Translations under genes and position numbers: made by a program
Shown here: positions 49,540-55,487 of the stretch, one piece after another
Layout of the letters: every line of letters begins with the position of its first letter
Numbering within the stretch: position 1 is the first letter of the stretch
The notes under the pieces: generated by a model
Told to the model about the DNA's origin: nothing
Database searches by the model: none
Seen by the model: the letters and a program-made list of their open reading frames with translations, nothing else
Source: Flavobacterium saliperosum
GTDB taxonomy: Bacteria; Bacteroidota; Bacteroidia; Flavobacteriales; Flavobacteriaceae
DNA length: 55,487 nt
Assembly: GCF_900100625.1 (NCBI RefSeq)
Contig: NZ_FMTY01000010.1
Coordinates: forward strand, 1-55,487
Direction: 5' to 3'

Positions 49540-50280
49540 ATGATAAAAGTAGTTATTCACCTGACAAAAGTAGTAATCGCAGCAGTTGTTGCCTTACTAT
49601 TCGCTTCATGTACTATGAATGTCGGTTCGCTTAAAAAAGTGGACGGTAGCAGAAACGTAGTAACCAAAAATCGAAATATTTCTTCGGATTTCACTTCGAT
49701 TAAAGCCAGCAACGGATTGGAAATCATTCTGGAGCAAGGTTCCACTACGGAAGTTAAAGTGGAAGCCGATGACAATTTACAGGAACACATTAAAACCGAA
49801 ATCACCGACGGAGAATTAAAAATCTATGCTGATATAAATATCCGAAATGCGAAATCAAAAAAAGTATTCGTTAGATTGGCCAAGCTGAATTCATTAGAGA
49901 CCTCAAGCGGTTCATCCGTATCAAGCGTAAACGTATTGGAAAACACCTCCATGGATTTTTCCTCAAGCAGCGGCAGTGAAATTGATGTGAAAGTGAATGC
50001 GGCTACTGTGAGTTGTAAAAGCAGCAGCGGCAGTGAAATCAGAATCAGCGGTAAAGCCGATAAATTAGAAACAGAATCTTCCAGCGGAAGTACAATTGAA
50101 GCACAGGATTTAATCGTAAAAAACGCCGTAGCCGATTCCTCTAGCGGAAGCTCAATCAATTTAAACGTATCCGAAACATTGACGGCAGAAGCCAGCAGCG
50201 GAAGTTCGGTTTCCTATGAAAACGAACCGAAAACACTTAACAAAAAGGTCAGTTCCGGAGGAAGTGTCAGCGTCGAATAA
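49540..50280 (+). CDS. DUF2807 (head GIN domain) lipoprotein
   Basis: A 246-residue lipoprotein (lipobox F-A-S-C, Cys24), with DUF2807 from about 50 to 245. The fold is a right-handed beta-solenoid in which repeated segments around SSSGS occur about every 18-23 residues (SSGSSVSSV, SSSSGSEIDV, SSSGSEIRI, SSSGSTIEA, SSSGSSINL, SSGSSVSY). It begins with KVDGSRNVVTKNRNISSDFTSIKASNGLEIILEQG. Function unproven; commonly paired with PspC genes. It probably acts at the outer membrane or cell surface. Terminator follows at 50291. Confidence 0.9.
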   Translation: MIKVVIHLTKVVIAAVVALLFASCTMNVGSLKKVDGSRNVVTKNRNISSDFTSIKASNGLEIILEQGSTTEVKVEADDNLQEHIKTEITDGELKIYADINIRNAKSKKVFVRLAKLNSLETSSGSSVSSVNVLENTSMDFSSSSGSEIDVKVNAATVSCKSSSGSEIRISGKADKLETESSSGSTIEAQDLIVKNAVADSSSGSSINLNVSETLTAEASSGSSVSYENEPKTLNKKVSSGGSVSVE

Positions 50281-50290
50281 TCAAAATTTA

Positions 50291-50318
50291 AAAACATCAG
50301 TAATAGCTGATGTTTTTT
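50291..50318 (+). terminator. Terminator of the PadR-PspC-DUF2807 operon
   Basis: AAAACATCAG (50291-50300), loop TAATAG, CTGATGTTTT (50307-50316), then a T-run. 11 bp beyond the stop. Confidence 0.88.
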
Positions 50319-50320
50319 TT

Positions 50321-50328
50321 TATATTTG
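50321..50328 (+). promoter_or_regulatory. -7 box TATATTTG of the second DUF2807 gene
   Basis: TATATTTG matches TAnnTTTG, right after the terminator, 24 bp before the start. The second gene is therefore probably transcribed separately. Confidence 0.5.
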
Positions 50329-50351
50329 TGTAAACTAAAGATGAACCCCAA

Positions 50352-51185
50352 ATGAAAAAAGTCTATTTTCTATTAATTGCATTAGTGATTACGTCGGTTG
50401 CTCTTGGGCAGAAAAAGGAAAAAATAAAAGGTTCCAAAATAGTAACGGTAACCCAAAAAGAAGTGGAACCGTTTGAAAATCTGGAAATTGAAGACAACCT
50501 GGAAATTTTCATCATAAAAGGAGACAAACAATCCATCGAGATTGAAGCCGATGATAATCTGCACGATGTGCTGAAATATGAAATGGTGGGCAACTCGCTT
50601 CGTTTGAGTTCCACCAAAGAAGTTACCGGTGCCAAAAAATTCAGCGTAAGGGTTACTTATACCGATATCTTAAAATTAATCACCGTAAAACAGGAGGCAC
50701 AATTAAATTCATTAGCCGATTTGCAATTGGATGAAATCACAATAAAGAATTACGATTATTCCAAATCGTACCTCAATGTGAAATCAACTCATTTCACTCT
50801 ATTGATGAACGATAAATCCAAAGCAGAACTGAATATCAAATCCGAATCCGCTACGTTGGAATTAAGCAAAAATGCCGAACTGAAAGCCTTGGTTGCCACG
50901 CAAAATCTGAAATTGGATTTATACCAAAAAACATCGGCAAATGTTGAAGGAGACGCCACTATGGCCAAAATTCGTCTGGATAACAATTCCAATTTAACAG
51001 CCAAAAAATTAATTGCCGCTGAAATGGAATTAACTGCAGAGGCTTACAGTAATGTAAGTGTAAACGCAACTAACAAAATAAGCATTACAGCAACCGGAAA
51101 ATCTGAAATTCAACTTTTCGGAGCGCCAAAAATCAACATGATTAATTTTGCGGACAACGCCACTTTGTATAAGAAACAACAATAA
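50352..51185 (+). CDS. DUF2807 (head GIN domain) secreted protein
   Basis: A 277-residue protein with a signal peptide (MKKVYFLLIALVITSVALGQ, no lipobox) and a DUF2807 beta-solenoid (about 30-275). It starts EVEPFENLEIEDNLEIFIIKGDKQSIEIEADDNL, parallel to the lipoprotein paralogue upstream, and repeats short strands with Leu/Asn ladders rather than SSSGS. It is the second, more diverged member of the pair and lacks the lipidation signal, so it is periplasmic or exported. Its own promoter box and the terminator upstream suggest independent control. Confidence 0.85.
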   Translation: MKKVYFLLIALVITSVALGQKKEKIKGSKIVTVTQKEVEPFENLEIEDNLEIFIIKGDKQSIEIEADDNLHDVLKYEMVGNSLRLSSTKEVTGAKKFSVRVTYTDILKLITVKQEAQLNSLADLQLDEITIKNYDYSKSYLNVKSTHFTLLMNDKSKAELNIKSESATLELSKNAELKALVATQNLKLDLYQKTSANVEGDATMAKIRLDNNSNLTAKKLIAAEMELTAEAYSNVSVNATNKISITATGKSEIQLFGAPKINMINFADNATLYKKQQ

Positions 51186-51203
51186 TTATCGATAATTCAA
51201 AAT

Positions 51204-51240
51204 AAAAAAATCCCAATCGGTTTTTGATTGGGATTTTTTT
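51204..51240. terminator. Bidirectional terminator
   Basis: AAAAAAATCCCAATC and GATTGGGATTTTTTT form a 15-bp stem with loop GGTTTTT, between the convergent DUF2807 and acyltransferase genes. Confidence 0.92.
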
Positions 51241-51244
51241 TATG

Positions 51245-52060
51245 CTAATAATGCCATTGGCGCTGTTTGTCCAATTCTTCCATTACTTCTATTTCTTCCT
51301 TAGGGATAACCTTTAAAAAAGACGGGTGTTGTTCGATGGCATATTCGATTTTTTCAACAATCTCTTCGATCGTGTCATTTTCATAATCAATCTGCAACGG
51401 TTCTTTAATGATAAACGACTGCAGAATTCCTTTTTTCTTCAAACGCAACCCCTTTTTGTCAAACGAACGTCGGAAACCATCGATTACGATGGGCACCACA
51501 ATGGGCTTGTGTTGTTTGATAATGTGGGCCGTTCCTTTACGAACCGGCTTAAACGATTTGGTGGTCCCTTGCGGAAACGTGATTACCCAACCGTCAGCCA
51601 ACGCAATTTTAATATTCTCGGTATCATTGGGATTGACTTCTTTTTTCTCATGTTCGGCTACATCCTTTCCGCCTGCCCTCCAGGTTCTTTCCACTGTGAT
51701 GGCGCCCACATAAGCCAAAATTCGTGGTAATAATCCGGATTGCATTGTCTCTTTGGCAGCCACATAATAAATGTTCAGTTTCGGATTCCAAAGATACAAT
51801 ACGTTCCTGATGTTGTCTTCGCGTCCTTTTAAACTGGCATTAAAAACGTGAAACATGGCCACAACATCTGCAAAATACGTTTGGTGATTGGAAATGAAAA
51901 GCACATTTCTGTCCGGTAAGGCTCTTATGATTTCGGAACCATCCACATGAAGCTGATTAAACCCACGATAGCGTCTGTGCGTCAATGCTCCGAAAATACG
52001 GATCAGCCATTTTTTGATAAAAAGGATATGACCAAAAGGATTTCTTTTAAATAATCCCAT
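51245..52060 (-). CDS. 1-acyl-glycerol-3-phosphate acyltransferase-like protein (PlsC family)
   Basis: A 271-residue membrane-associated acyltransferase. The N-terminal block reads FISNHQTYFADVVAMF. It differs from the usual HX4D, having five residues between the His and Asp. Motif II-like region is ILAYVGAITVER, motif III is FPQGTTKSFKPVRKGTAH (the EGTR position occupied by QGTT), and motif IV is PIVVPIVIDGFRRSF. I start at the ATG at 52060, as the upstream start would be TTG. It transfers acyl chains to a glycerolipid or related acceptor, with the exact substrate unclear. Convergent with the DUF2807 gene. Confidence 0.8.
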   Translation of the reverse strand: MGLFKRNPFGHILFIKKWLIRIFGALTHRRYRGFNQLHVDGSEIIRALPDRNVLFISNHQTYFADVVAMFHVFNASLKGREDNIRNVLYLWNPKLNIYYVAAKETMQSGLLPRILAYVGAITVERTWRAGGKDVAEHEKKEVNPNDTENIKIALADGWVITFPQGTTKSFKPVRKGTAHIIKQHKPIVVPIVIDGFRRSFDKKGLRLKKKGILQSFIIKEPLQIDYENDTIEEIVEKIEYAIEQHPSFLKVIPKEEIEVMEELDKQRQWHY

Positions 52061-52117
52061 AATTCTCAACAGATTTAGTTCTAAAAAAGAGGTGCAAATT
52101 TAAACATTTCAATCTAT

Positions 52118-52756
52118 TCAAAGCACTTTTCTGATGGTTTCTTTGAGTTCGCTCATCATCATGGCAGTAGCACCCCAAACCACATATTTATCGACATTAA
52201 AAACCGGAACGCTGATGTTATCCGCATACGAAGTGGACATCACCACTTTCGTTATTATCCGGTCGTCCAAAAGCTCCCGCAAAGGCAATTCCAAAACTCT
52301 TTTAACCTCATAGGGACTGGGAACAAAAGTAACATCGTCATCGACAATTCCTAAAAAGGGCGATACCAAAAAATTACTGGGTGGGATGTACAATTCGCTA
52401 AATGGTTTTATGATCTGAACAGCCTCAGGAGCAACCCCAATCTCCTCATGAGTTTCCCGAAGCGCGGTAAATTGCAAATCAATGTCCGCCGGTTCCACCT
52501 TACCTCCCGGAAAAGCAATTTGAGAAGCATGAATTCCCGGATAGGAATTACGAACAATCAATGCCAGATGGGTTTCGTTATTTTTTGGGTACAAAAGCAT
52601 CATGACAGCAGCCTTTTTGGGGTCTTTGTCCAAATAATCCTTTGTAGAAAGTGAAGAAACTCGCTCCAGAGGTGCCATTTTCATGTGCGCTTCCACCGAT
52701 AGTAACTTTTCTTTTTCTATTTTTGGAATGTATTTCAAAAATTCCGAGAAATCCAT
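52118..52756 (-). CDS. NUDIX hydrolase, CoA pyrophosphatase type
   Basis: A 212-residue cytoplasmic enzyme. The NUDIX box begins at GGKVEPADIDLQFTALRE and ends THEEIGV, matching Gx5Ex7REUxEExGU apart from insertions. The segment before it, RNSYPGIHASQIAFPGGKVE, is the UPF0035 motif of CoA-diphosphatases (HxGQxxFPGG type, here HASQIAFPGG). It hydrolyses CoA or acyl-CoA to 3',5'-ADP and phosphopantetheine. Length fits. It lies about 57 bp upstream of the acyltransferase on the same strand, so the two may be transcribed together. Confidence 0.9.
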   Translation of the reverse strand: MDFSEFLKYIPKIEKEKLLSVEAHMKMAPLERVSSLSTKDYLDKDPKKAAVMMLLYPKNNETHLALIVRNSYPGIHASQIAFPGGKVEPADIDLQFTALRETHEEIGVAPEAVQIIKPFSELYIPPSNFLVSPFLGIVDDDVTFVPSPYEVKRVLELPLRELLDDRIITKVVMSTSYADNISVPVFNVDKYVVWGATAMMMSELKETIRKVL

Positions 52757-52830
52757 TGTACCTGTTTTTTAATCACCAACTATAAAGTTACCTCAAAAAA
52801 TAGTTTTAACAAACTTATATCCACAGAAAG

Positions 52831-53274
52831 ATGTTTAGCAAAGAAGAAGCACAGCAAATAAAAAAGGAGTTCTGGACCGCTTTTGCCGAAGCCTATCCCC
52901 GAAAATGGTTGCTGTATGACACCAAAATAAAAGATTTTACCTTTAAATTTCATGTGGATAACAAGAAAGCTCAGGTTTTGATTGATATTGAACCCAAAGA
53001 TGAAGAAAAGAGAAAAATCTATTACGAAAAAATCGAATCCTTAAAAACCATCTTACTGGAAGAATATCTCGATGATGCCATTTTCGAACGCAATTTTTAT
53101 CTGGAAAACGGAAAGTGCATCAGCAAAATCTGGGTGGAGAAAACCGGAATCAGTTTGTTTAACAAAGCTTCCTGGAACGACATTTTTGACTTTTTTAATG
53201 AAAAAATGGATGCTTTTGAGCGCTTTTTCTACGAATATGAAGATTATATCCGTGATCTGGAAATCAACACCTAA
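52831..53274 (+). CDS. DUF4268 family protein
   Basis: A 147-residue cytoplasmic protein. It begins MFSKEEAQQIKKEFWTAFAEAYPRKWLLYDTKIKDF, then FKFHVDNKKAQVLIDIEPKDEEKR, then an acidic helix and the C-terminal NDIFDFFNEKMDAFERFFYEYEDYI. This matches DUF4268, a small family that in other bacteria lies within restriction-like or defence-associated proteins, but here it stands alone. No catalytic residues can be pointed to. Divergent from the NUDIX gene. Confidence 0.8.
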   Translation: MFSKEEAQQIKKEFWTAFAEAYPRKWLLYDTKIKDFTFKFHVDNKKAQVLIDIEPKDEEKRKIYYEKIESLKTILLEEYLDDAIFERNFYLENGKCISKIWVEKTGISLFNKASWNDIFDFFNEKMDAFERFFYEYEDYIRDLEINT

Positions 53275-53298
53275 TACAAAACCGTTCGAAAGAGCGGT

Positions 53299-54537
53299 TT
53301 ATTTTTTATTCTTTTCCTCTATCCATTTTGCCATATAATGCGTACTCTGCAAAGTGTGGTGCTGCAACATGCTTCCAATGAAATTATGGCGCCGGTGTTC
53401 CGCTAAATTTGCTGTTAGAAAATTGATTTTAAAAACCAATTCCTTCCAAAATTCGCTACCTGAAAAACGTTTTCTAACCAATTCAAATCCATACTGTTGC
53501 GCAGCATTCCAAAGCGCTTCCTCCGAATATAAGGCAACTGCTTTTTCAATAAAACCTTCATTGGTGTCTTCAATAAAACCATTCCAAGGCAAATCACCAT
53601 GCATCGCTTCAGCACCAACAGTCGTTGTCACCGAAGGCGTTCCGTATAACATCGCTTCCAACAATTTCCCTTTGATACCGGCTCCGAAACGTAGGGGCGC
53701 TAATAGCACCTTTGCTTTTTCGATTACTTCATCAGCATTTTCAGCACGTCCTTTGATATGGAAACGCTCTTTGGGGTTATCCAACTGAAATACCTTATGC
53801 GACGGGTAAGCGCCATAAATCAAAAGATTAGCCTTTGGAAGTTGCTTACTTAAAAACGGCCAAATCTCGGTTTTCAAAACCTGCACGCAATTCCAATTCG
53901 GCTCGTGCAGAAAGTTACCGATAAAGACAAAATCGTTTCTGTCATCAAAAGACAAAAGCTTGTCAAACTCATTGACTGCAGCAACATCAACAACTATAGG
54001 AAGATAAAACAACAACGTTGTATCAACTTTAAAAATGGATTGCAGCAATTCCATCTCATATTCCGAAATCATCAATGTCAAATCACAACGAAAAATACTG
54101 GCGATTTCCCGTTTTGCAACCTCTGAAAACAACAGGGTTGTATTGAATTCCAATTGCTTTTTGTAAGCCAATTGTCTGGCATCCCGCAAACAATGCAAAT
54201 CTTCGGTATCCAAAATTCGCAACGCATTTGGACAATATTTGGCCACCCGCCAACCGAATTGTTCTTCCACCATGAAACGATCGAAAAGGACTATTTCCGG
54301 CTGTAAATCAACGATAAATTCATCAAAACTGACACTATTCATCTTTACTAAGCGGCTCTCCACACCGATTCCAGCCAAATCAACCGCAAAATCCGAACTT
54401 ACAGAAGTACTTGCATACGTAATGTCATAGCCTTGCGACTGAAAGAAAAGGATAAGCTGCAACATTCGACTGCCTGCCGCGGAAGACTTTGGTTCGACCC
54501 AAACCGAACTGATGATTAAGAGTTTTTTATTCTGCAT
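53299..54537 (-). CDS. Family 4 glycosyltransferase
   Basis: A 412-residue GT-B fold glycosyltransferase. The N-domain starts LLIISSVWVEPKSSAAGSRMLQLILFFQSQGYDITYAS (Rossmann-like, with the usual GxGxR type loop as AAGSRM). The C-domain has FVFIGNFLHEPNWNCVQVL, RFHIKGRAENADEVI, APLRFGAGIKGKLLEAMLYGTPSVTTTVGAEAM, where the E-A-M-x-x-G block corresponds to the GT4 donor-binding EX7E region. The donor and acceptor are unknown; it likely builds a surface polysaccharide or glycan. I start at ATG 54537. Divergent from miaE. Confidence 0.85.
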   Translation of the reverse strand: MQNKKLLIISSVWVEPKSSAAGSRMLQLILFFQSQGYDITYASTSVSSDFAVDLAGIGVESRLVKMNSVSFDEFIVDLQPEIVLFDRFMVEEQFGWRVAKYCPNALRILDTEDLHCLRDARQLAYKKQLEFNTTLLFSEVAKREIASIFRCDLTLMISEYEMELLQSIFKVDTTLLFYLPIVVDVAAVNEFDKLLSFDDRNDFVFIGNFLHEPNWNCVQVLKTEIWPFLSKQLPKANLLIYGAYPSHKVFQLDNPKERFHIKGRAENADEVIEKAKVLLAPLRFGAGIKGKLLEAMLYGTPSVTTTVGAEAMHGDLPWNGFIEDTNEGFIEKAVALYSEEALWNAAQQYGFELVRKRFSGSEFWKELVFKINFLTANLAEHRRHNFIGSMLQHHTLQSTHYMAKWIEEKNKK

Positions 54538-54605
54538 GCTCAAAAATACTCCGCATCCGGTTACAAATCCAAAAAAGAACTTAATTTTGTGTAAAATAAT
54601 ATGAA

Positions 54606-55187
54606 ATGTTAGGTTTAAAATTAGCTACCGATCCTCGTTGGGTGAATATCGTAGAATCGAATATCGAAGAAATACTCACTGATCACGCCTGGTGTGAACA
54701 AAAAGCGGCAACAAATGCGATTCACATCATCGCACAAAATCCCGAAAATGAAGAATTGGTTACCGAAATGACTCAAATTGCCCGTGAAGAATTGGAACAT
54801 TTTCAAATGGTGCACGATATTATTAAGCAACGCGGACTCACTTTAGGTCGTGAGCGCAAGGACAATTACGTGAGCGAACTTTTTAAATTTTCGAAAAAAG
54901 ACGGCAGCCGAAACGATTCATTAATTGAACGTTTGCTCTTCGCCGCGATGATTGAAGCCAGAAGTTGTGAGCGTTTCCGGATACTTTCCCAAAATATAAA
55001 GGATGAGGAATTAGCCAAATTCTATCATGATTTAATGGTCAGTGAGGCCGGGCACTACACGACTTTCTTAAAGTTGGCGAAGAAATATTCCGAAAAAGTC
55101 GATGTAGACAAGCGTTGGAAAGAATGGTTAGACTACGAAGGCCGTATCATTACCAATTACGGAAAACAGAAAACCGTTCACGGATAA
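54606..55187 (+). CDS. miaE: tRNA-(ms2io6A37)-hydroxylase (MiaE)
   Basis: A 193-residue ferritin-like di-iron enzyme that hydroxylates the isopentenyl group of ms2i6A at tRNA position 37. The N-terminal helix has ILTDHAWCEQKAATNAI, with the first Glu ligand, then REELEHFQMVHDII (Glu, ExxH), then MIEARSCERFRIL (Glu) and SEAGHYTTF (ExxH). Length and motifs fit MiaE. Cytoplasmic, using an unknown reductase partner. A TAATTTTG-like promoter box lies about 20 bp before the start. Terminator hairpin after the stop. Confidence 0.93.
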   Translation: MLGLKLATDPRWVNIVESNIEEILTDHAWCEQKAATNAIHIIAQNPENEELVTEMTQIAREELEHFQMVHDIIKQRGLTLGRERKDNYVSELFKFSKKDGSRNDSLIERLLFAAMIEARSCERFRILSQNIKDEELAKFYHDLMVSEAGHYTTFLKLAKKYSEKVDVDKRWKEWLDYEGRIITNYGKQKTVHG

Positions 55188-55195
55188 AACACACA

Positions 55196-55227
55196 AAACC
55201 AATTCATTACGGATTGGTTTTTTCTTA
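55196..55227 (+). terminator. Terminator of miaE
   Basis: AAACCAATTC pairs imperfectly with GGATTGGTTT around CATTAC, followed by a T-run, starting nine bases after the stop. Confidence 0.75.
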
Positions 55228-55260
55228 TTTGGAGCGATTGGCTTGGTTTATGTTGGCCAT

Positions 55261-55336
55261 CCGTTTTCCTGCTTTACGTTACAATTCCCGCCACTTTTTA
55301 ATAGTGTCGGGAGATTTCCACTGCAATCAGGGCTGC
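55261..55336 (-). repeat. REP/MITE-like element, copy 3 (inverted)
   Basis: Reads CCGTTTTCCTGCTTTACGTT at the left end and GATTTCCACTGCAATCAGGG at the right, which is the reverse complement of the ends of the copy at 35124-35213. The centre is a different hairpin, CCCGCCACT...AGTGTCGGG. Confidence 0.65.
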
Positions 55337-55487
55337 ACTGTAATTGTATTTTGCATTTGTAAAGTCCAAAAAACAAAAATCCTTTCAAATTAATGGTTGG
55401 AGTTTTAAACTAAAGATTACAAAACGCTCTATTTTAAGAAGTTGCAAGTTCTTCACTTTACTTTTCTCCAAAATGAAAACGATACAA

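Larger units (their letters stand above)
55188..55487. other. 300-bp gap to the window end: terminator, REP-like element, no gene
   Basis: Beyond the miaE terminator no coding sequence is visible. The REP-like element lies at 55261-55336. The rest to the window end is AT-rich sequence without a recognisable feature. Confidence 0.55.

Noticed and set aside
53299..55187. Phage or restriction-defence locus around DUF4268
   Set aside because: Neighbours are a NUDIX hydrolase, a glycosyltransferase and miaE; no nuclease, methylase or integrase is present.

Overview
The window looks like a chromosomal segment of a Flavobacteriaceae bacterium, most likely Flavobacterium. The base composition is AT-rich. 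Promoters fit the Bacteroidota TAnnTTTG -7 box. Many products are typical of this phylum: type III glutamine synthetase, the PadR/PspC/DUF2807 cell-envelope operon, DUF4494, DUF3810, DUF4197, long PurM, IcmF and many small lipoproteins. No rRNA, tRNA or CRISPR array was seen.

Layout. Positions 1-2400 are accessory and AT-rich: a lone lipoprotein gene bracketed by inverted repeats, a degraded stretch, and an IS110-family element whose long upstream non-coding end probably encodes a bridge RNA. Positions 2400-23000 are mostly minus-strand housekeeping and metabolism: purM, two paralogous double-OmpA-domain proteins, glutamine synthetase III, a uracil-DNA-glycosylase-like protein, isobutyryl-CoA mutase (icmF), a zinc alcohol dehydrogenase, a VOC protein and katG. 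These are followed by an MFS exporter, a BtuF-like protein, a DoxX protein and pyrF.

Positions 23190-28340 hold a plus-strand signalling and stress block: AI-2E-type permease, AraC-type regulator, stand-alone receiver, CHASE3-PAS histidine kinase, then a 50-residue lmo0937-type membrane protein and a lipoprotein. Positions 28390-44460 carry prfA, pepD, a thioredoxin-like ferredoxin, a DUF3810 protease-like protein, ndh, and an ECF sigma factor with a membrane partner. They also carry a one-domain DEAD-box relative, an NtrC-type regulator without a DNA-binding domain, an ABC-2 exporter, grpE-dnaJ, YceI and an epimerase.

Positions 45160-51190 are an envelope-homeostasis region: a small secreted protein and the DUF4870-PadR-PspC-M23-DUF2807 operon, both driven by near-identical promoter regions carrying the same 19-bp PadR-like dyad, followed by a second DUF2807 gene with its own promoter. 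The end (51240-55190) has an acyltransferase, a NUDIX hydrolase, DUF4268, a glycosyltransferase and miaE.

The most interesting non-coding signals are: (1) intergenic imperfect hairpins built from 7-bp units (CAAGAnn/CTTGnnn), with one array expanded to ten copies of CTTGTCT; (2) a dispersed REP/MITE-like element with conserved ends and a different central hairpin in each copy (35.1 kb, 55.3 kb, probably 38.45 kb); (3) the IS110 bridge-RNA candidate; (4) the duplicated PadR-type operator; (5) an unannotated transcription unit at about 5.5-5.85 kb with its own promoter, a 35-codon ORF and a strong terminator. All functional statements rest on reading the sequence and on family knowledge; no database search was run.
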